DNA of 64,000 bases from Streptomyces griseoviridis (GCA_014649155.1 BMSM01000005.1:1-64000); one strand, 5' to 3'. Shown: positions 1 to 9,808, numbered from the stretch's first letter. Translations and numbers: made by a program. Notes: generated by a model not told the origin, from the sequence alone.

Positions 1-528
1 GGCGAGGTCGGTGTCGCCGGGGGCGTAGCTGCGCACCCGCTTGCCCAGGGTCTCCATCGGGTTCTCGACCGCGTACAGGTCGGTGATCCGGCGCTGGGCG
101 AGCGCGCCGAGCGGGTCCTTGGCGGGGTTGTCCGGGGCGTCCACCGGCCACCACACGACCACCGGCGCGTCGGGCAGCAGCAGCGGCAGCACCACCGAGT
201 CGGCGTGCCGCGAGACCTCGCCGTACATGCGCAGCACGACCGTCTCACCGGTGCCGGCCTCGGAGCCGACCCGGACCTCCGCGTCCAGGTGCGACTTGGT
301 GCGCTCGCGCGGGTTGCGGGTGTGCCGCTTGATGACGACCAGGGTCCGCGAGGGGTGCTCGTGCGAGGCTTCCTCGGCGGCCTTGATGGCGTCGTAGGCG
401 TTCTCCTCGTCCGTGACGATGACCATCGTCAGGACCATGCCCACGGCCGGGGTGCCGATGGCCCGGCGGCCCTGGACCAGCGCCTTGTTGATCTTGCTTG
501 CCGTGGTGTCGGTCAGGTCGATCCTCAT
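1..528 (-). CDS. opcA: OpcA, glucose-6-phosphate dehydrogenase assembly protein (partial, 3' end outside window)
   Basis: OpcA is needed for assembly or redox activation of glucose-6-phosphate dehydrogenase in actinobacteria and cyanobacteria. The visible 176 residues start [17 protein letters not shown] and include the family-like stretch VVVWWPVDAPDNPAKDPLGA. The gene runs off the left edge, so roughly the C-terminal half is missing. Its ATG at 526-528 overlaps the zwf stop by 4 bp (ATGA), which fixes the start and argues for translational coupling. It is the fourth gene of a tkt-tal-zwf-opcA operon, the usual partner of Zwf. Identification rests on the N-terminal sequence plus position. 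Confidence 0.9.
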   Translation of the reverse strand, partial: MRIDLTDTTASKINKALVQGRRAIGTPAVGMVLTMVIVTDEENAYDAIKAAEEASHEHPSRTLVVIKRHTRNPRERTKSHLDAEVRVGSEAGTGETVVLRMYGEVSRHADSVVLPLLLPDAPVVVWWPVDAPDNPAKDPLGALAQRRITDLYAVENPMETLGKRVRSYAPGDTDLA

Positions 529-2252
529 GGCCTGCGCCAGCTCCGTCCGTCTCGTGCGAGCATCTCGTCGGCTTCCTGCGGGCCCCAGCTGCCGGAGGCG
601 TACTGGGCCGGCTTGCCGTGGGTGGCCCAGTACTCCTCGACCGGGTCGAGGATGCGCCAGGACTCCTCCACCTCCTGGTGACGCGGGAAGAGGTTCGCGT
701 CGCCGAGGAGGACGTCCAGGATCAGCCGCTCGTACGCCTCGGGGCTGGACTCGGTGAAGGACTCGCCGTAGGCGAAGTCCATCGACACGTCCCGGATCTC
801 CATCGAGGTGCCCGGCACCTTGGAGCCGAAGCGCACCGTCATCCCCTCGTCCGGCTGGACGCGGATCACGACCGCGTTGGCGCCGAGTTCCTCGGTGGCC
901 GTCTGGTCGAAGGGGGAGTGCGGGGCGCGCTGGAAGACGACCGCGATCTCGGTGACCCGCCGGCCCAGGCGCTTGCCGGTGCGCAGGTAGAAGGGGACGC
1001 CCGCCCAGCGGCGGTTGTCGATCGCCAGCCTCATGGCGGCGTAGGTGTCGGTGGTGGAGGCCGGGTCGATGCCGTCCTCCTCCAGATAGCCGCGCACCTG
1101 CTCGCCGCCCTGCCAGCCACCCGCGTACTGGCCCCGCACGGTGTGCAGGCCCAGGTCGTCCGGCAGCCGCACCGCCCGGAACACCTTCAGCTTCTCGGTG
1201 AGCAGCGACGCCGCGTCGAAGGAGGCGGGCTCCTCCATCGCGGTGAGCGCCATCAGCTGAAGGAGGTGGTTCTGGATGACGTCACGGGCGGAGCCGATGC
1301 CGTCGTAGTAGCCGGCCCGGCCGCCGATGCCGATGTCCTCGGCCATGGTGATCTGCACGTGGTCGACGTAGGACCGGTTCCAGATCGGCTCGAACATCGT
1401 GTTGGCGAAGCGCAGCGCCAGGATGTTCTGGACGGTCTCCTTGCCCAGGTAGTGGTCGATGCGGAAGACCTGGTCCGGTTCGAACACATCGTGCACGAGC
1501 GCGTTCAGCTCCTGCGCGCTCGCCAGGTCGTGTCCGAACGGCTTCTCGATGACCGCGCGGCGCCAGGAGCCCTCCGGGGCGTCCGCCAGACCGTGCTTCT
1601 TCAGCTGCTGGACGACCTTCGGGAAGAACTTCGGCGGCACCGAGAGGTAGAAGGCGTAGTTGCCGCTGGTGCCCCGGGAGGCGTCCAGCTCGTCCACGGC
1701 CTTGCGCAGCTCCTCGAAGGCGTGGTCGTCGTCGAAGTCGCCGGGGATGAACCGCATGCCCTCGGAGAGCTGCTGCCAGACCTCCTCGCGGAACTCGGTG
1801 CGGGCGTGCTCCTTGACGGCCTCGTGCACCACCTGCGCGAAGTCCTGGTCCTCCCAGTCCCGGCGGGCGAAGCCCACCAGGGAGAAGCCCGGGGGCAGCA
1901 GGCCGCGGTTGGCCAGGTCGTACACGGCCGGCATCAGCTTCTTGCGGGACAGGTCACCCGTCACGCCGAAGATGACCAGGCCCGACGGGCCCGCGATGCG
2001 CGGCAGCCGGCGGTCCTGGGCGTCCCGCAGCGGGTTCTCCCAGTCCTGCACGGGGATCTGCGCGGCGTCCCCGTCCGCGACCGGGCGCCGCGCGGCGCCG
2101 CCGCCGGACGCCGGGGCCGCCCCGGGGCCGGCGTCCACGCCACCCGCGGCCTCCTGGGCGTCCCGGACCTCCTCGGCCTCCTTCGTCGCCTTGGTGTCCG
2201 AGGCTGCCGCCTCGGCCCCCGGGGCGTCCGGGTCGGGAAGCTTCTTGCTCAT
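525..2252 (-). CDS. zwf: Glucose-6-phosphate 1-dehydrogenase
   Basis: Oxidises glucose 6-phosphate to 6-phosphogluconolactone with NADP, the first step of the oxidative pentose phosphate pathway. The 575-residue protein shows the nucleotide-binding [11 protein letters not shown] (about residues 96-106), the catalytic RIDHYLGKE, and the EKPFGHD substrate loop. The enzyme core begins only near residue 70. Residues 1-65 are an Ala/Gly/Glu-rich, probably disordered extension that makes it about 65-70 residues longer than common family members. The ATG overlaps the tal stop by 4 bp, so this start is favoured, but a downstream start cannot be excluded. Cytosolic; coupled to tal upstream and opcA downstream. 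Confidence 0.96.
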   Translation of the reverse strand: MSKKLPDPDAPGAEAAASDTKATKEAEEVRDAQEAAGGVDAGPGAAPASGGGAARRPVADGDAAQIPVQDWENPLRDAQDRRLPRIAGPSGLVIFGVTGDLSRKKLMPAVYDLANRGLLPPGFSLVGFARRDWEDQDFAQVVHEAVKEHARTEFREEVWQQLSEGMRFIPGDFDDDHAFEELRKAVDELDASRGTSGNYAFYLSVPPKFFPKVVQQLKKHGLADAPEGSWRRAVIEKPFGHDLASAQELNALVHDVFEPDQVFRIDHYLGKETVQNILALRFANTMFEPIWNRSYVDHVQITMAEDIGIGGRAGYYDGIGSARDVIQNHLLQLMALTAMEEPASFDAASLLTEKLKVFRAVRLPDDLGLHTVRGQYAGGWQGGEQVRGYLEEDGIDPASTTDTYAAMRLAIDNRRWAGVPFYLRTGKRLGRRVTEIAVVFQRAPHSPFDQTATEELGANAVVIRVQPDEGMTVRFGSKVPGTSMEIRDVSMDFAYGESFTESSPEAYERLILDVLLGDANLFPRHQEVEESWRILDPVEEYWATHGKPAQYASGSWGPQEADEMLARDGRSWRRP

Positions 2253-3406
2253 TCCCCGTCAACTCCCTTGTCGTCGGCCTTGCTGTCGAGGGACTTCGTC
2301 ACGGCGTCCAGCAGGTCCTGCCAGGCCGCCTCGAACTTGGCCACGCCCTCGCGTTCCAGCTGCTCCACCACCTCGTCGTACGAGATGCCGAGCCGCTCCA
2401 CGGCGGCGAGGTCGGCCCTCGCCCGGTCGTAGCCGCCGGTGACCGTGTCTCCCCGGACGTCACCGTGATCGGCGGTGGCGGCCAGCGTGGCCTCCGGCAT
2501 GGTGTTCACGGTGCCGGGAGCGACCAGTTCCTCCACGTACAGGGTGTCCCGGTACGCCGGATCCTTCACCCCGGTGGACGCCCACAGGGGACGCTGGCGC
2601 TGGGCGCCGGTACCCGCCAGGGCGGTGAAACGGTCCCCCGCGAAGGCCTCCTCGTACGCCTCGTAGGCCAGCCGGGCGTTGGCCAGCGCCGCCCGGCCCT
2701 TCAGGGCGAGGGCCTCGTCGGTGCCCAGCACGGACAGCCGCTTGTCGATCTCGCTGTCGACGCGGGAGACGAAGAAGGAGGCGACCGAGTGGACCGTGGC
2801 CAGGTCGTGGCCGGCGGCCCGCGCCTTCTCCAGGCCGGCGAGGTAGGCGTCCATGACCTCGCGGTAGCGCTCCAGGGAGAAGATCAGCGTCACATTCACG
2901 CTGATGCCTGCGCCGATCACCTCGGTGATCGCCGGGAGACCGGCCCTGGTCGCCGGGATCTTGATCATGACGTTGGGGCGGTCCACCAGCCAGAACAGCT
3001 GGCGGGCCTCGGCGACGGTCGCCGCCGTGTCGTGGGCCAGGCGCGGGTCGACCTCGATGGAGACCCGGCCGTCCCGGCCGCCGGTCGCCTCGTACACCGG
3101 GCGCAGCACGTCGGCGGCGGCGCGGACGTCGGCGGTGGTCATCATCCGGACGGCCTCGTCCACGGTGACGCCGCGCACCGCGAGATCGGCGAGCTGCTCC
3201 TCGTAGCCCGCGCCGGAGCCGATGGCCGCCTGGAAGATGGAGGGGTTGGTGGTGACGCCGACGACGCCCCCGGTCTCGACGAGCCGGGCCAGGTCGCCCG
3301 ATTCGATCCGCGTGCGGGACAGGTCGTCCAGCCAGACGGAGACGCCCTCGTCGGCCAGGCGCTCCAGCGCTCCCGGGGTCCCGGTTGCTTCGGTCACAGT
3401 GATCAT
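2249..3406 (-). CDS. tal: Transaldolase
   Basis: Transfers a dihydroxyacetone unit between sedoheptulose 7-phosphate and glyceraldehyde 3-phosphate in the non-oxidative pentose phosphate pathway. The 385-residue translation carries [11 protein letters not shown] near the N-terminus and the Schiff-base lysine in NVMIKIPAT. An open frame continues upstream into tkt, but the start chosen is the second of two adjacent ATGs (3406; the other is 3409), preceded by the purine-rich AGAAAGAAG ribosome site and giving the usual N-terminus [17 protein letters not shown]. The gap to tkt is 22 bp and the stop overlaps zwf. Length matches actinobacterial Tal (about 370-385). Confidence 0.95.
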   Translation of the reverse strand: MITVTEATGTPGALERLADEGVSVWLDDLSRTRIESGDLARLVETGGVVGVTTNPSIFQAAIGSGAGYEEQLADLAVRGVTVDEAVRMMTTADVRAAADVLRPVYEATGGRDGRVSIEVDPRLAHDTAATVAEARQLFWLVDRPNVMIKIPATRAGLPAITEVIGAGISVNVTLIFSLERYREVMDAYLAGLEKARAAGHDLATVHSVASFFVSRVDSEIDKRLSVLGTDEALALKGRAALANARLAYEAYEEAFAGDRFTALAGTGAQRQRPLWASTGVKDPAYRDTLYVEELVAPGTVNTMPEATLAATADHGDVRGDTVTGGYDRARADLAAVERLGISYDEVVEQLEREGVAKFEAAWQDLLDAVTKSLDSKADDKGVDGE

Positions 3407-3428
3407 CATCTTCTTTCTGGCGTTGCGA

Positions 3429-5504
3429 TCAACCGCGGGCGGCGGCGACGGATTCCCGGGCCGCGGCGGCGACGTTCTCGGCGGTGAAGCCGTACTCGGC
3501 GAACAGGGTCTTGGCGTCGGCGGAGGCGCCGTAGTGCTCCAGCGAGACGATGCGTCCCGCGTCACCGACGTAGCGGTACCAGGTCAGGGCGATCCCGGCC
3601 TCGACGGCCACCCGGGCCTTCACGGCCGGCGGCAGGACGCGCTCGCGGTAGGCCCGCGGCTGCTCCTCGAACCACTCGACGGACGGCATCGACACCACCC
3701 GGGTGGGCGTCCCCTCCGCCTCCAGCAGCTCGCGCGCGGCGACGGCGACCTGCACCTCGGAGCCGGTGGCGATCAGGATCACCTCGGGGGCACCGGTGGA
3801 CGCGTCCCGCAGGACGTAGCCGCCCTTGGCCGCGTCCGGGTCCGCCTCGTACACCGGCAGGCCCTGCCGGCTGAGGGCGAGGCCGTGCGGGGCGGGGGAG
3901 GTGGAGTGGCGGCGCAGGATCTCGGCCCAGGCCGTCGCGGTCTCGTTGGCGTCGGCCGGGCGGACCACGTTCAGGCCAGGGATGGCGCGCAGCGCGGCCA
4001 GGTGTTCGACCGGCTGGTGGGTCGGGCCGTCCTCGCCGAGGCCGATGGAGTCGTGCGTCCAGACGTACGTCACCGGCAGCTGCATCAGCGCCGACATGCG
4101 CACGGCGTTGCGCATGTAGTCGGAGAAGGTCAGGAAGGTGCCGCCGTAGACACGGGTGTTGCCGTGCAGCGCGATGCCGTTCATCTCGGCGGCCATCGAG
4201 AACTCGCGGATGCCGAAGTGGACCGTACGGCCGTACGGGTCGGCGCCCGGCAGCGGATTGCCCTCGGGGAGGAAGGACGAGCCCTTGTCGATCGTCGTGT
4301 TGTTCGAGCCGGCCAGGTCGGCGGAGCCGCCCCACAGCTCGGGCAGGACCGGGCCGAGCGCCTGGAGCACCTTGCCGGACGCGGCCCGGGTGGCGACCGA
4401 CCGGCCCGGTTCGAACACCGGCAGCGCGTCCTGCCAGCCCTCGGGGAGCCGGCCGGCGACCACGCGGTCGAACAGCTCGGCGCGCTCCGGCCGGGCGTCG
4501 CGCCACGCGGCGATCCGCTTGTCCCAGGCGGCGTGCGCCTCGGCGCCCCGGTCCAGGGCCCCGCGGGTGTGGGCGAGGACCTCGTCGGCGACCTCGAAGG
4601 ACCGCTCCGGGTCGAAGCCGAGCACCCGCTTGGTGGCGGCCACCTCGTCCGCGCCGAGGGCGGAGCCGTGCGCGGCCTCGGTGTTCTGCGCGTTCGGGGC
4701 GGGCCAGGCGATGATCGTGCGCATGGCGATGATGGAGGGGCGGCCGGTCTCGGCCCTGGCCGCCGTCAGCGCCTCGTACAGGGCGTGCACGTCGACGTCG
4801 CCGTTCTCGGCGGGCTCGACGCGCTGGGTGTGCCAGCCGTACGCCTCGTAGCGCCCCAGGACGTCCTCGGAGAAGGCGGTGGCGGTGTCGCCCTCGATGG
4901 AGATGTGGTTGTCGTCGTAGAGGAGGACCAGGTTGCCGAGCCTCTGGTGCCCGGCCAGTGAGGACGCCTCGGCGGAGACGCCCTCCTGGAGGTCGCCGTC
5001 GGAGACGATCGCCCAGATGGTGTGGTCGAAGGGCGACTCGCCCTCCGGTGCCTCGGGGTCGAACAGGCCGCGCTCGTAGCGGGCGGCCATCGCCATGCCC
5101 ACCGCGTTGGCGACGCCCTGGCCGAGCGGTCCGGTGGTGGTCTCGACGCCGGCCGTGTGCCCGTACTCGGGGTGGCCGGGGGTCTTCGACCCCTGCGTCC
5201 GGAACGCCTTCAGGTCGTCCAGCTCCAGCTCGTACCCGGCGAGGTACAGCTGCGTGTAGAGGGTCAGCGAGGTGTGGCCGGGGGAGAGGACGAAGCGGTC
5301 ACGGCCGGTCCACTCGGGATCGGCGGGATCGTGACGCATCACCTTCTGAAAGATCGTGTAGGCGGCCGGGGCGAGGGCCATCGCCGTCCCCGGGTGTCCG
5401 TTGCCGACCTTCTGCACGGCATCGGCGGCGAGGACACGCGCCGTGTCGACGGCACGCCGGTCGAGTTCGGTCCATGCGAAGCGGTCCGCGGTGTGCGTGC
5501 TCAT
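3429..5504 (-). CDS. tkt: Transketolase
   Basis: Thiamine-diphosphate enzyme moving two-carbon units between pentose phosphate sugars. The 691-residue protein has the expected order: an N-terminal ThDP half with [11 protein letters not shown] and the [11 protein letters not shown] metal/ThDP loop, a middle pyrimidine-binding domain ([18 protein letters not shown]) and a C-terminal domain with the [16 protein letters not shown] region. The ATG at 5504 (MSTHTADRF) sits 9 nt after GAGGAA and is preferred over the in-frame TTG two codons upstream. It is first in the tkt-tal-zwf-opcA operon, so the promoter should lie in the divergent spacer facing the AraC-type gene. Confidence 0.96.
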   Translation of the reverse strand: MSTHTADRFAWTELDRRAVDTARVLAADAVQKVGNGHPGTAMALAPAAYTIFQKVMRHDPADPEWTGRDRFVLSPGHTSLTLYTQLYLAGYELELDDLKAFRTQGSKTPGHPEYGHTAGVETTTGPLGQGVANAVGMAMAARYERGLFDPEAPEGESPFDHTIWAIVSDGDLQEGVSAEASSLAGHQRLGNLVLLYDDNHISIEGDTATAFSEDVLGRYEAYGWHTQRVEPAENGDVDVHALYEALTAARAETGRPSIIAMRTIIAWPAPNAQNTEAAHGSALGADEVAATKRVLGFDPERSFEVADEVLAHTRGALDRGAEAHAAWDKRIAAWRDARPERAELFDRVVAGRLPEGWQDALPVFEPGRSVATRAASGKVLQALGPVLPELWGGSADLAGSNNTTIDKGSSFLPEGNPLPGADPYGRTVHFGIREFSMAAEMNGIALHGNTRVYGGTFLTFSDYMRNAVRMSALMQLPVTYVWTHDSIGLGEDGPTHQPVEHLAALRAIPGLNVVRPADANETATAWAEILRRHSTSPAPHGLALSRQGLPVYEADPDAAKGGYVLRDASTGAPEVILIATGSEVQVAVAARELLEAEGTPTRVVSMPSVEWFEEQPRAYRERVLPPAVKARVAVEAGIALTWYRYVGDAGRIVSLEHYGASADAKTLFAEYGFTAENVAAAARESVAAARG

Positions 5505-5661
5505 CTTCAAGAGTTCCTCGATGGGAGCGGGGTGGCTGGTCTGACGTGTTCAAACTTAAAAGTCGGACTTTTGGGAGTGAAGGTCGTCGTGTGCCAGCCT
5601 GTGGTGAAACTGGGACACGGCTCGGGCACGCGTGTGCGCGAGCGGACGGTACGAGAAGGAC
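5505..5661. promoter_or_regulatory. Divergent spacer between tkt operon and AraC-type regulator, with an AT-rich inverted repeat
   Basis: This spacer must hold the promoters of the pentose phosphate operon and of the AraC gene. At 5558-5572 it contains AAAAGT-CGG-ACTTTT, a 6-bp inverted repeat with a 3-bp centre inside an unusually A/T-rich stretch. It is a reasonable operator or promoter site for the adjacent regulator. That assignment is inference from position only; no transcription start can be proven by eye. Confidence 0.45.
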
Positions 5662-6588
5662 ATGGCGGACGAACAGTACGAAGGCGCGGGTGGCGACGGG
5701 ATCAGAACGTTCCCCTTCCCGGTCGATCTCAGCCTCCTCGGCGTCGGTATGCAGGTCGGCCCGATGGGCACGGGCCGCACCTGGCACGCGCAGGCCCCGC
5801 TGCACCGGGTGCACCGCATCGACTTCCACGTCGTCATGCTCTTCACGGGTGACCGCCCGGTCCGCCACATGATCGACTTCGCCGAGTACGAGGCGTTCGC
5901 CGGCGACCTGCTGTGGATCCGTCCCGGACAGGTCCACCGCTTCTCCCGGCCCGGCGAGTACCGCGGAACCGTGCTGACCATGCAGCCCGGCTTCCTGCCC
6001 CGCGCCACCGTCGAGGCCACCGGCCTCTACCGCTACGACCTGCCGCCGCTGCTGCGCCCCGACGCCGCCCGGCTCGCCGCCCTGACCGCCTCCCTCGACC
6101 AGCTGAGGCGCGAGTACGAGGACGCCACCACCCTGCCCCTGAGCCTGCACACGGCGGTGCTGCGGCACACCCTGACCGCGTTCCTGCTGCGCCTCGCGCA
6201 CCAGGCGCACCTGGCGGCCGGCGGCTCACCCGAGGCGGACCGGTCGAGGCAGGCGGACGCCCAGGGGGACACCACCTTCACCCTGTTCCGGGACGCGGTG
6301 GAGCGGGGCTTCGCCACCAACCACAGCGTCAGCGCCTACGCGGACGCGCTCGGCTACTCCCGCCGCACCCTGGTCCGCGCGGTGCGCGCCGCGACCGGCG
6401 AGACCCCCAAGGCGTTCATCGACAAGCGGGTGATCCTGGAGGCCAAGCGGCTCCTCGCCCACACCGACCTGCCGATCGGGCGGGTCGGCGCGGCGCTCGG
6501 CTTCCCGGACGCGGCGAACTTCTCCAAGTTCTTCCATCAGCACACGGACCAGACGCCCGCCGCCTTCCGGGCGGAACTCAGCCGTTGA
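5662..6588 (+). CDS. AraC-family transcriptional regulator
   Basis: An N-terminal cupin-like ligand domain (with RIDFHVVMLFTG and GDLLWIRPGQVHRFS, the typical effector-arm beta-barrel signature) precedes a C-terminal pair of helix-turn-helix motifs (SVSAYADALGYSRRTLVRAVR and RVGAALGFPDAANFSKFFHQH), about 308 residues in all. The second helix pair matches the AraC signature closely. The ATG at 5662 is used, but its purine-rich AAGGA is only 1 nt away, so a GTG at 5632 or leaderless initiation are alternatives. Divergent from tkt, it may sense a sugar and control the pentose phosphate operon; that link is inferred. Confidence 0.85.
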   Translation: MADEQYEGAGGDGIRTFPFPVDLSLLGVGMQVGPMGTGRTWHAQAPLHRVHRIDFHVVMLFTGDRPVRHMIDFAEYEAFAGDLLWIRPGQVHRFSRPGEYRGTVLTMQPGFLPRATVEATGLYRYDLPPLLRPDAARLAALTASLDQLRREYEDATTLPLSLHTAVLRHTLTAFLLRLAHQAHLAAGGSPEADRSRQADAQGDTTFTLFRDAVERGFATNHSVSAYADALGYSRRTLVRAVRAATGETPKAFIDKRVILEAKRLLAHTDLPIGRVGAALGFPDAANFSKFFHQHTDQTPAAFRAELSR

Positions 6589-6605
6589 TCGGCCGCCGGT
6601 AAAGG

Positions 6606-6720
6606 GTTGGCCAACTCACGTTCCGATAACGGAAGATGAACAAAAGGTGACCATTTCGAACGTCGGTGCTAAAGTTCCGCCCGATGGTCGCAGTGGTCGG
6701 GGGGGAACACGGCGGGCCGC
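6606..6720 (+). promoter_or_regulatory. Unusual A/T-rich leader with two palindromes upstream of the pyruvyl-transferase-like gene
   Basis: The leader starts with the perfect palindrome GTTGGCCAAC (6606-6615), followed by TTCCG-ATAA-CGGAA (6621-6634), then an A-rich run and a G7 tract just before AACACGG (about 6700-6712). Base composition is strikingly lower in GC than the surroundings. It sits 80-190 nt before the start at 6800, consistent with a regulated promoter or structured 5' leader. I have an impression that similar leaders precede surface-polysaccharide genes in other streptomycetes, but this is memory and unverified. Confidence 0.4.
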
Positions 6721-6799
6721 GTCGATACGACCGCCACCACTGGGAAATCCGCCTCTGCTCCGTCGAGACCCTTCTCCTTCTCCAGCAGAGGCCACCCGC

Positions 6800-8260
6800 A
6801 TGAAGCGCGTCCTGATCCAGGCCGGCAGCCACCCCTTCGACACCCCCACGCTCGAAAGCACCCTGGTGCGCAACAGCATCCGGGGCAACGTCGGCAACCT
6901 GATGTACACCAACGCGGCGTACAAGCACCTCTCGGTACCGGGCCGCGCCGAGATCCAGGTGGACACCAAGCACTTCATCGATCTCACGCCGGAGGACGCG
7001 GACCGGATCAATGACGCGTGCGATGTCTTCGTCATTCCGATGGCCAACGCGTTCAAGCGGAAGTTCGTCCCGCACCTGCACATCCTGGCCGACGTCATCG
7101 GCAAGCTGAAGGTGCCGGTGGTGGTGCTCGGCGTCGGCGCGCAGGCGTCCCTGGCCAACGACACCGCCCAGCTCGCCCCCGTCGACGACGCCGTGAAGCG
7201 GTTCATCGGCGCGGTCCTGGACCGTTCGGCCTCCATCGGCGTCCGCGGCGAGTTCACCCAGCGCTACCTCGGGGAGCTGGGCTTCGCCGACGTCGACGTC
7301 ATCGGCTGCCCCTCGGTCTACCTCCGCGGCCCCGGCTTCCGCATGGGGCACGCGGCGGGCGGGGCGCTGCCGGACCGCCCGCGCATCGCCCTCTCCACCG
7401 CGCTGCGGCTGGCCAACTCCGGCCTCGCCGCGCGGATCAACGAGGCCATCCTCCGCCGGCACCCCGATCTGACGTACTTCGCCCAGGAGGGCCGGGACCT
7501 CCAGACGCTCTACTGGGGCGACACCTCCATCGCCGCCGGGCAGCAGCAGCCGATGCCCAGCCTCACCTCCCACCCGCTGATCCGCAGCGCCGACGTGTGC
7601 GTGCCCCTGGAACCGCACAGCTGGATCGACGCGCTCGCCGGCTACGACTTCGCGGTCGGCACGCGCATCCACGGCAACATCGCGGCGCTGGTGGCCGGCA
7701 CCCCGGCATTCGTCTTCGCGCACGACTCCCGGACGCTGGAACTCTCCCGCTACCACCACATCCCGCACCGGGCCCTCACCGACCTGCGGCCCGACACCGA
7801 CGTCGCCGAGCTGTACGCGCAGACCGACTACACGGCCTTCGACGAGCACTACGACGAGGGATTCCGCCGCCTGCTCGACTTCATGACGAAGAACGGCCTG
7901 GAGAACGCCTACGAGCACGGCGACGGCGGCGAGGCGTACGACAAGAGAATCGCCGCCACCGAATTCACCCCGCCCTTCCGGCGTTCCGAGGCCGAGGGCA
8001 AGGACGACCTCCTTTTCCGCATGACCCTGCTCCGGGAGCAGAACAAGGAAACGGCGGCCAGGGCGGCGCGGGCGGAGAAGAAGGCCGCCGCGCAGGCGGA
8101 CCGCATAAAGAAGCTGGAGACGAAACTCGCCACGGTCCAGAGTTCCGCCGCCGCGAAGCAGAAGGCCCTGGAGAAGCGGCTCGCGGCGCTGGAGGCGCAG
8201 GCGAAGAAGAAGCAGTCCGGCAAGGCGCGCCGGCTGGTGAAGCGGCTCACCTCCCAGTAG
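6800..8260 (+). CDS. Polysaccharide pyruvyl transferase family protein with C-terminal coiled coil
   Basis: The N-terminal about 360 residues resemble the polysaccharide pyruvyl transferase fold: GNVGNLMYTNAAYKHL near the start, VVVLGVGAQASLAND, a VIGCPSVYLR turn and the YDFAVGTRIHGNIAAL signature typical of the family (which adds pyruvate ketals to exported glycans). The last about 90 residues are a charged coiled coil rich in Lys/Ala/Glu (KETAARAARAEKKAAAQAD) ending in a basic tail. The 486-residue protein stands alone, without glycosyltransferases on either side, so its glycan is unknown. ATG at 6800 is the first start before the conserved MKRVLIQAGSHPF; no strong ribosome site was seen. 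Confidence 0.75.
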   Translation: MKRVLIQAGSHPFDTPTLESTLVRNSIRGNVGNLMYTNAAYKHLSVPGRAEIQVDTKHFIDLTPEDADRINDACDVFVIPMANAFKRKFVPHLHILADVIGKLKVPVVVLGVGAQASLANDTAQLAPVDDAVKRFIGAVLDRSASIGVRGEFTQRYLGELGFADVDVIGCPSVYLRGPGFRMGHAAGGALPDRPRIALSTALRLANSGLAARINEAILRRHPDLTYFAQEGRDLQTLYWGDTSIAAGQQQPMPSLTSHPLIRSADVCVPLEPHSWIDALAGYDFAVGTRIHGNIAALVAGTPAFVFAHDSRTLELSRYHHIPHRALTDLRPDTDVAELYAQTDYTAFDEHYDEGFRRLLDFMTKNGLENAYEHGDGGEAYDKRIAATEFTPPFRRSEAEGKDDLLFRMTLLREQNKETAARAARAEKKAAAQADRIKKLETKLATVQSSAAAKQKALEKRLAALEAQAKKKQSGKARRLVKRLTSQ

Positions 8261-8290
8261 ACGCGCACCCGCTTCCGGCGGAGCCGGGAC

Positions 8291-8329
8291 GGCCCCCCGC
8301 CGGACCGTCTCCCGGTCCGGCGGGGGGCC
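8291..8329. terminator. Strong bidirectional terminator hairpin
   Basis: A perfect 17-bp stem (GGCCCCCCGCCGGACCG at 8291-8307 and its complement at 8313-8329) with a 5-nt loop lies between the convergent pyruvyl-transferase-like gene and the GH16 gene. There is no U-tract, as is usual in Streptomyces. Confidence 0.75.
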
Positions 8330-8348
8330 GCGTCGCACGCCCGGCGGT

Positions 8349-9740
8349 TCAGCGTCCGAAGCTGAACCAGTTCACGTTGACGAAGTCGGCCGGCTGGCCG
8401 CTGGTGAACGTCAGATACACGTCATGGGTGCCCGTCACGCCGGAGATGTTGGCCGGGATCGTCCGCCACGACTGCCAGCCCCCGGTGCCGCCCACCGCGA
8501 AGCTGCCGACCGGCGTGGCGGTACGGCTGTCCAGGCGCACCTCGACCAGCCCGCTGACGCCGGCCGCCGCCCCGCTCGCCACGCGCGCGGTGAACTGCGT
8601 CGCCGCGGTCGAACCGAAGTTCACACCCTTGTACTGCGCCCAGTCGCCGTTGGCCAGGGCGCCCAGGTTCTGCCCGCCGCCGGTGTCGGACGTGGTCTCG
8701 GCCAGCACGCCCGACTGGGCGTCGTAGGACTCGGCCTGGATGGTGCCGTAGGCGTCCCGGTTCCCGGTCGGGGGCGGGGTGGTGCCGCCGCCCGCCGACA
8801 GCACCTGGACGTAGTCGACCAGCATCGGGTGGCCGGGCACGGTGCCGCTGTCCGGGCCGCCGCCGAAGGCGCCCGGGAAGCCGCCGCCCATCGCCACGTT
8901 GAGGATGATGAAGAAGCCGTGGTTCGTGGCGTTCGACCAGGTGGCGGCGTCCATCTGGTCGGCGCGCACGGTGTGGAAACCGACGCCGTCGACGTAGAAG
9001 CGGATCTGCTCCACGGCGGTCGAGCGGTCCCACTCCATCCGGTAGGTGTGGAAGGCCGACTGGCAGGTGGCACCCGGACAGGCGGTCGAACCGCCGATGC
9101 CCGTCGTCTCGTTGCAGGGGCCGCCCGGGTTGGTGCCGCAGTGCATCGTCGACCAGACGGTGTTGAGGCCCTGGACGTTCTCCATGATGTCCAGCTCGCC
9201 CACGCCCGGCCAGTTCCAGTAGTTGCCCCGGAACGGCGCGCCCAGCATCCAGAAGGCGGGCCAGTAGCCCTTGGCGGCGGCACCGGTCACGTTCGGCATC
9301 TGGATGCGCGCCTCGACGCTCAGTCTGCCGCCGGACGGGGGCTGGAAGTCGGTGCGGTTGGTCTCGATCCGGCCCGAGGTCCACTTGCCGGCACTGTCGC
9401 GCAGCGGGGTGATGCGCAGGTTGCCGTTGCCGTCGAGGGAGACGTTGTTCGTGGAGGACGTCATCGTCTCCACTTCGCCGGTGCCCCAGTTGGCGGCACC
9501 GCCGGGGTACGACGTGCCCGTCGCGTACTGCCAGTCGGCGGTGTTGACGCCGGAGCCGGCCGCGCCATTGAAGTCGTCGGCGAAGACCTGGGTCCAGCCG
9601 GACGGGGGCGTGGGCGCGGAGGCGTCCGCGGGGGCGGCGAGGGTGGCGCCGGCCACGGCCAGGCCGAGGGCGCCCAGCGCGGCGACGAGCGCGCGCCGCA
9701 GGGGCCTTCGTCTGTTGAGGGTGCCGGAGGGTGCGCTCAT
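8349..9740 (-). CDS. Secreted glycoside hydrolase family 16 beta-glucanase with C-terminal CBM6
   Basis: An endo-beta-glucanase, probably beta-1,3 (laminarinase type). The 463-residue precursor has a basic signal peptide (RRRPLRRALVAALGALGLAVAG), a GH16 domain with catalytic motif ELDIME (E182, D184, E187; nucleophile and acid/base) and a C-terminal family-6 carbohydrate-binding module from about residue 330 (AESYDAQSG near its start, VNVNWFSFG at its end). The ATG at 9740 follows GAGAGGC and is preferred to an upstream GTG/ATG. A perfect palindrome 41 bp upstream is a probable LacI-type operator (see 9781-9808). Substrate specificity within GH16 is inferred. Confidence 0.92.
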   Translation of the reverse strand: MSAPSGTLNRRRPLRRALVAALGALGLAVAGATLAAPADASAPTPPSGWTQVFADDFNGAAGSGVNTADWQYATGTSYPGGAANWGTGEVETMTSSTNNVSLDGNGNLRITPLRDSAGKWTSGRIETNRTDFQPPSGGRLSVEARIQMPNVTGAAAKGYWPAFWMLGAPFRGNYWNWPGVGELDIMENVQGLNTVWSTMHCGTNPGGPCNETTGIGGSTACPGATCQSAFHTYRMEWDRSTAVEQIRFYVDGVGFHTVRADQMDAATWSNATNHGFFIILNVAMGGGFPGAFGGGPDSGTVPGHPMLVDYVQVLSAGGGTTPPPTGNRDAYGTIQAESYDAQSGVLAETTSDTGGGQNLGALANGDWAQYKGVNFGSTAATQFTARVASGAAAGVSGLVEVRLDSRTATPVGSFAVGGTGGWQSWRTIPANISGVTGTHDVYLTFTSGQPADFVNVNWFSFGR

Positions 9741-9780
9741 GGGGTGCCTCTCGGTACGGGGAGTGGGATGCGGGGCACTG

Positions 9781-9808
9781 CGCACTCTGAGAGCGCTCTC
9801 AGAGTGCG
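9781..9808. promoter_or_regulatory. Perfect 28-bp palindrome, probable LacI-family operator of the GH16 gene
   Basis: Half-site CGCACTCTGAGAGC is followed directly by its exact reverse complement. The core TGAGAGCGCTCTCA differs by one base per half from the cellobiose repressor (CebR) box TGGGAGCGCTCCCA known in Streptomyces. A CebR-like or beta-glucan-specific LacI repressor is the likely binder. No such repressor gene adjoins it. Confidence 0.75.

Noticed and set aside
498..2432. Long plus-strand frame opposite zwf
   Set aside because: It is a shadow of zwf: Arg/Val/Gly-rich with no domain. Similar long antisense frames across the window were dismissed for the same reason.
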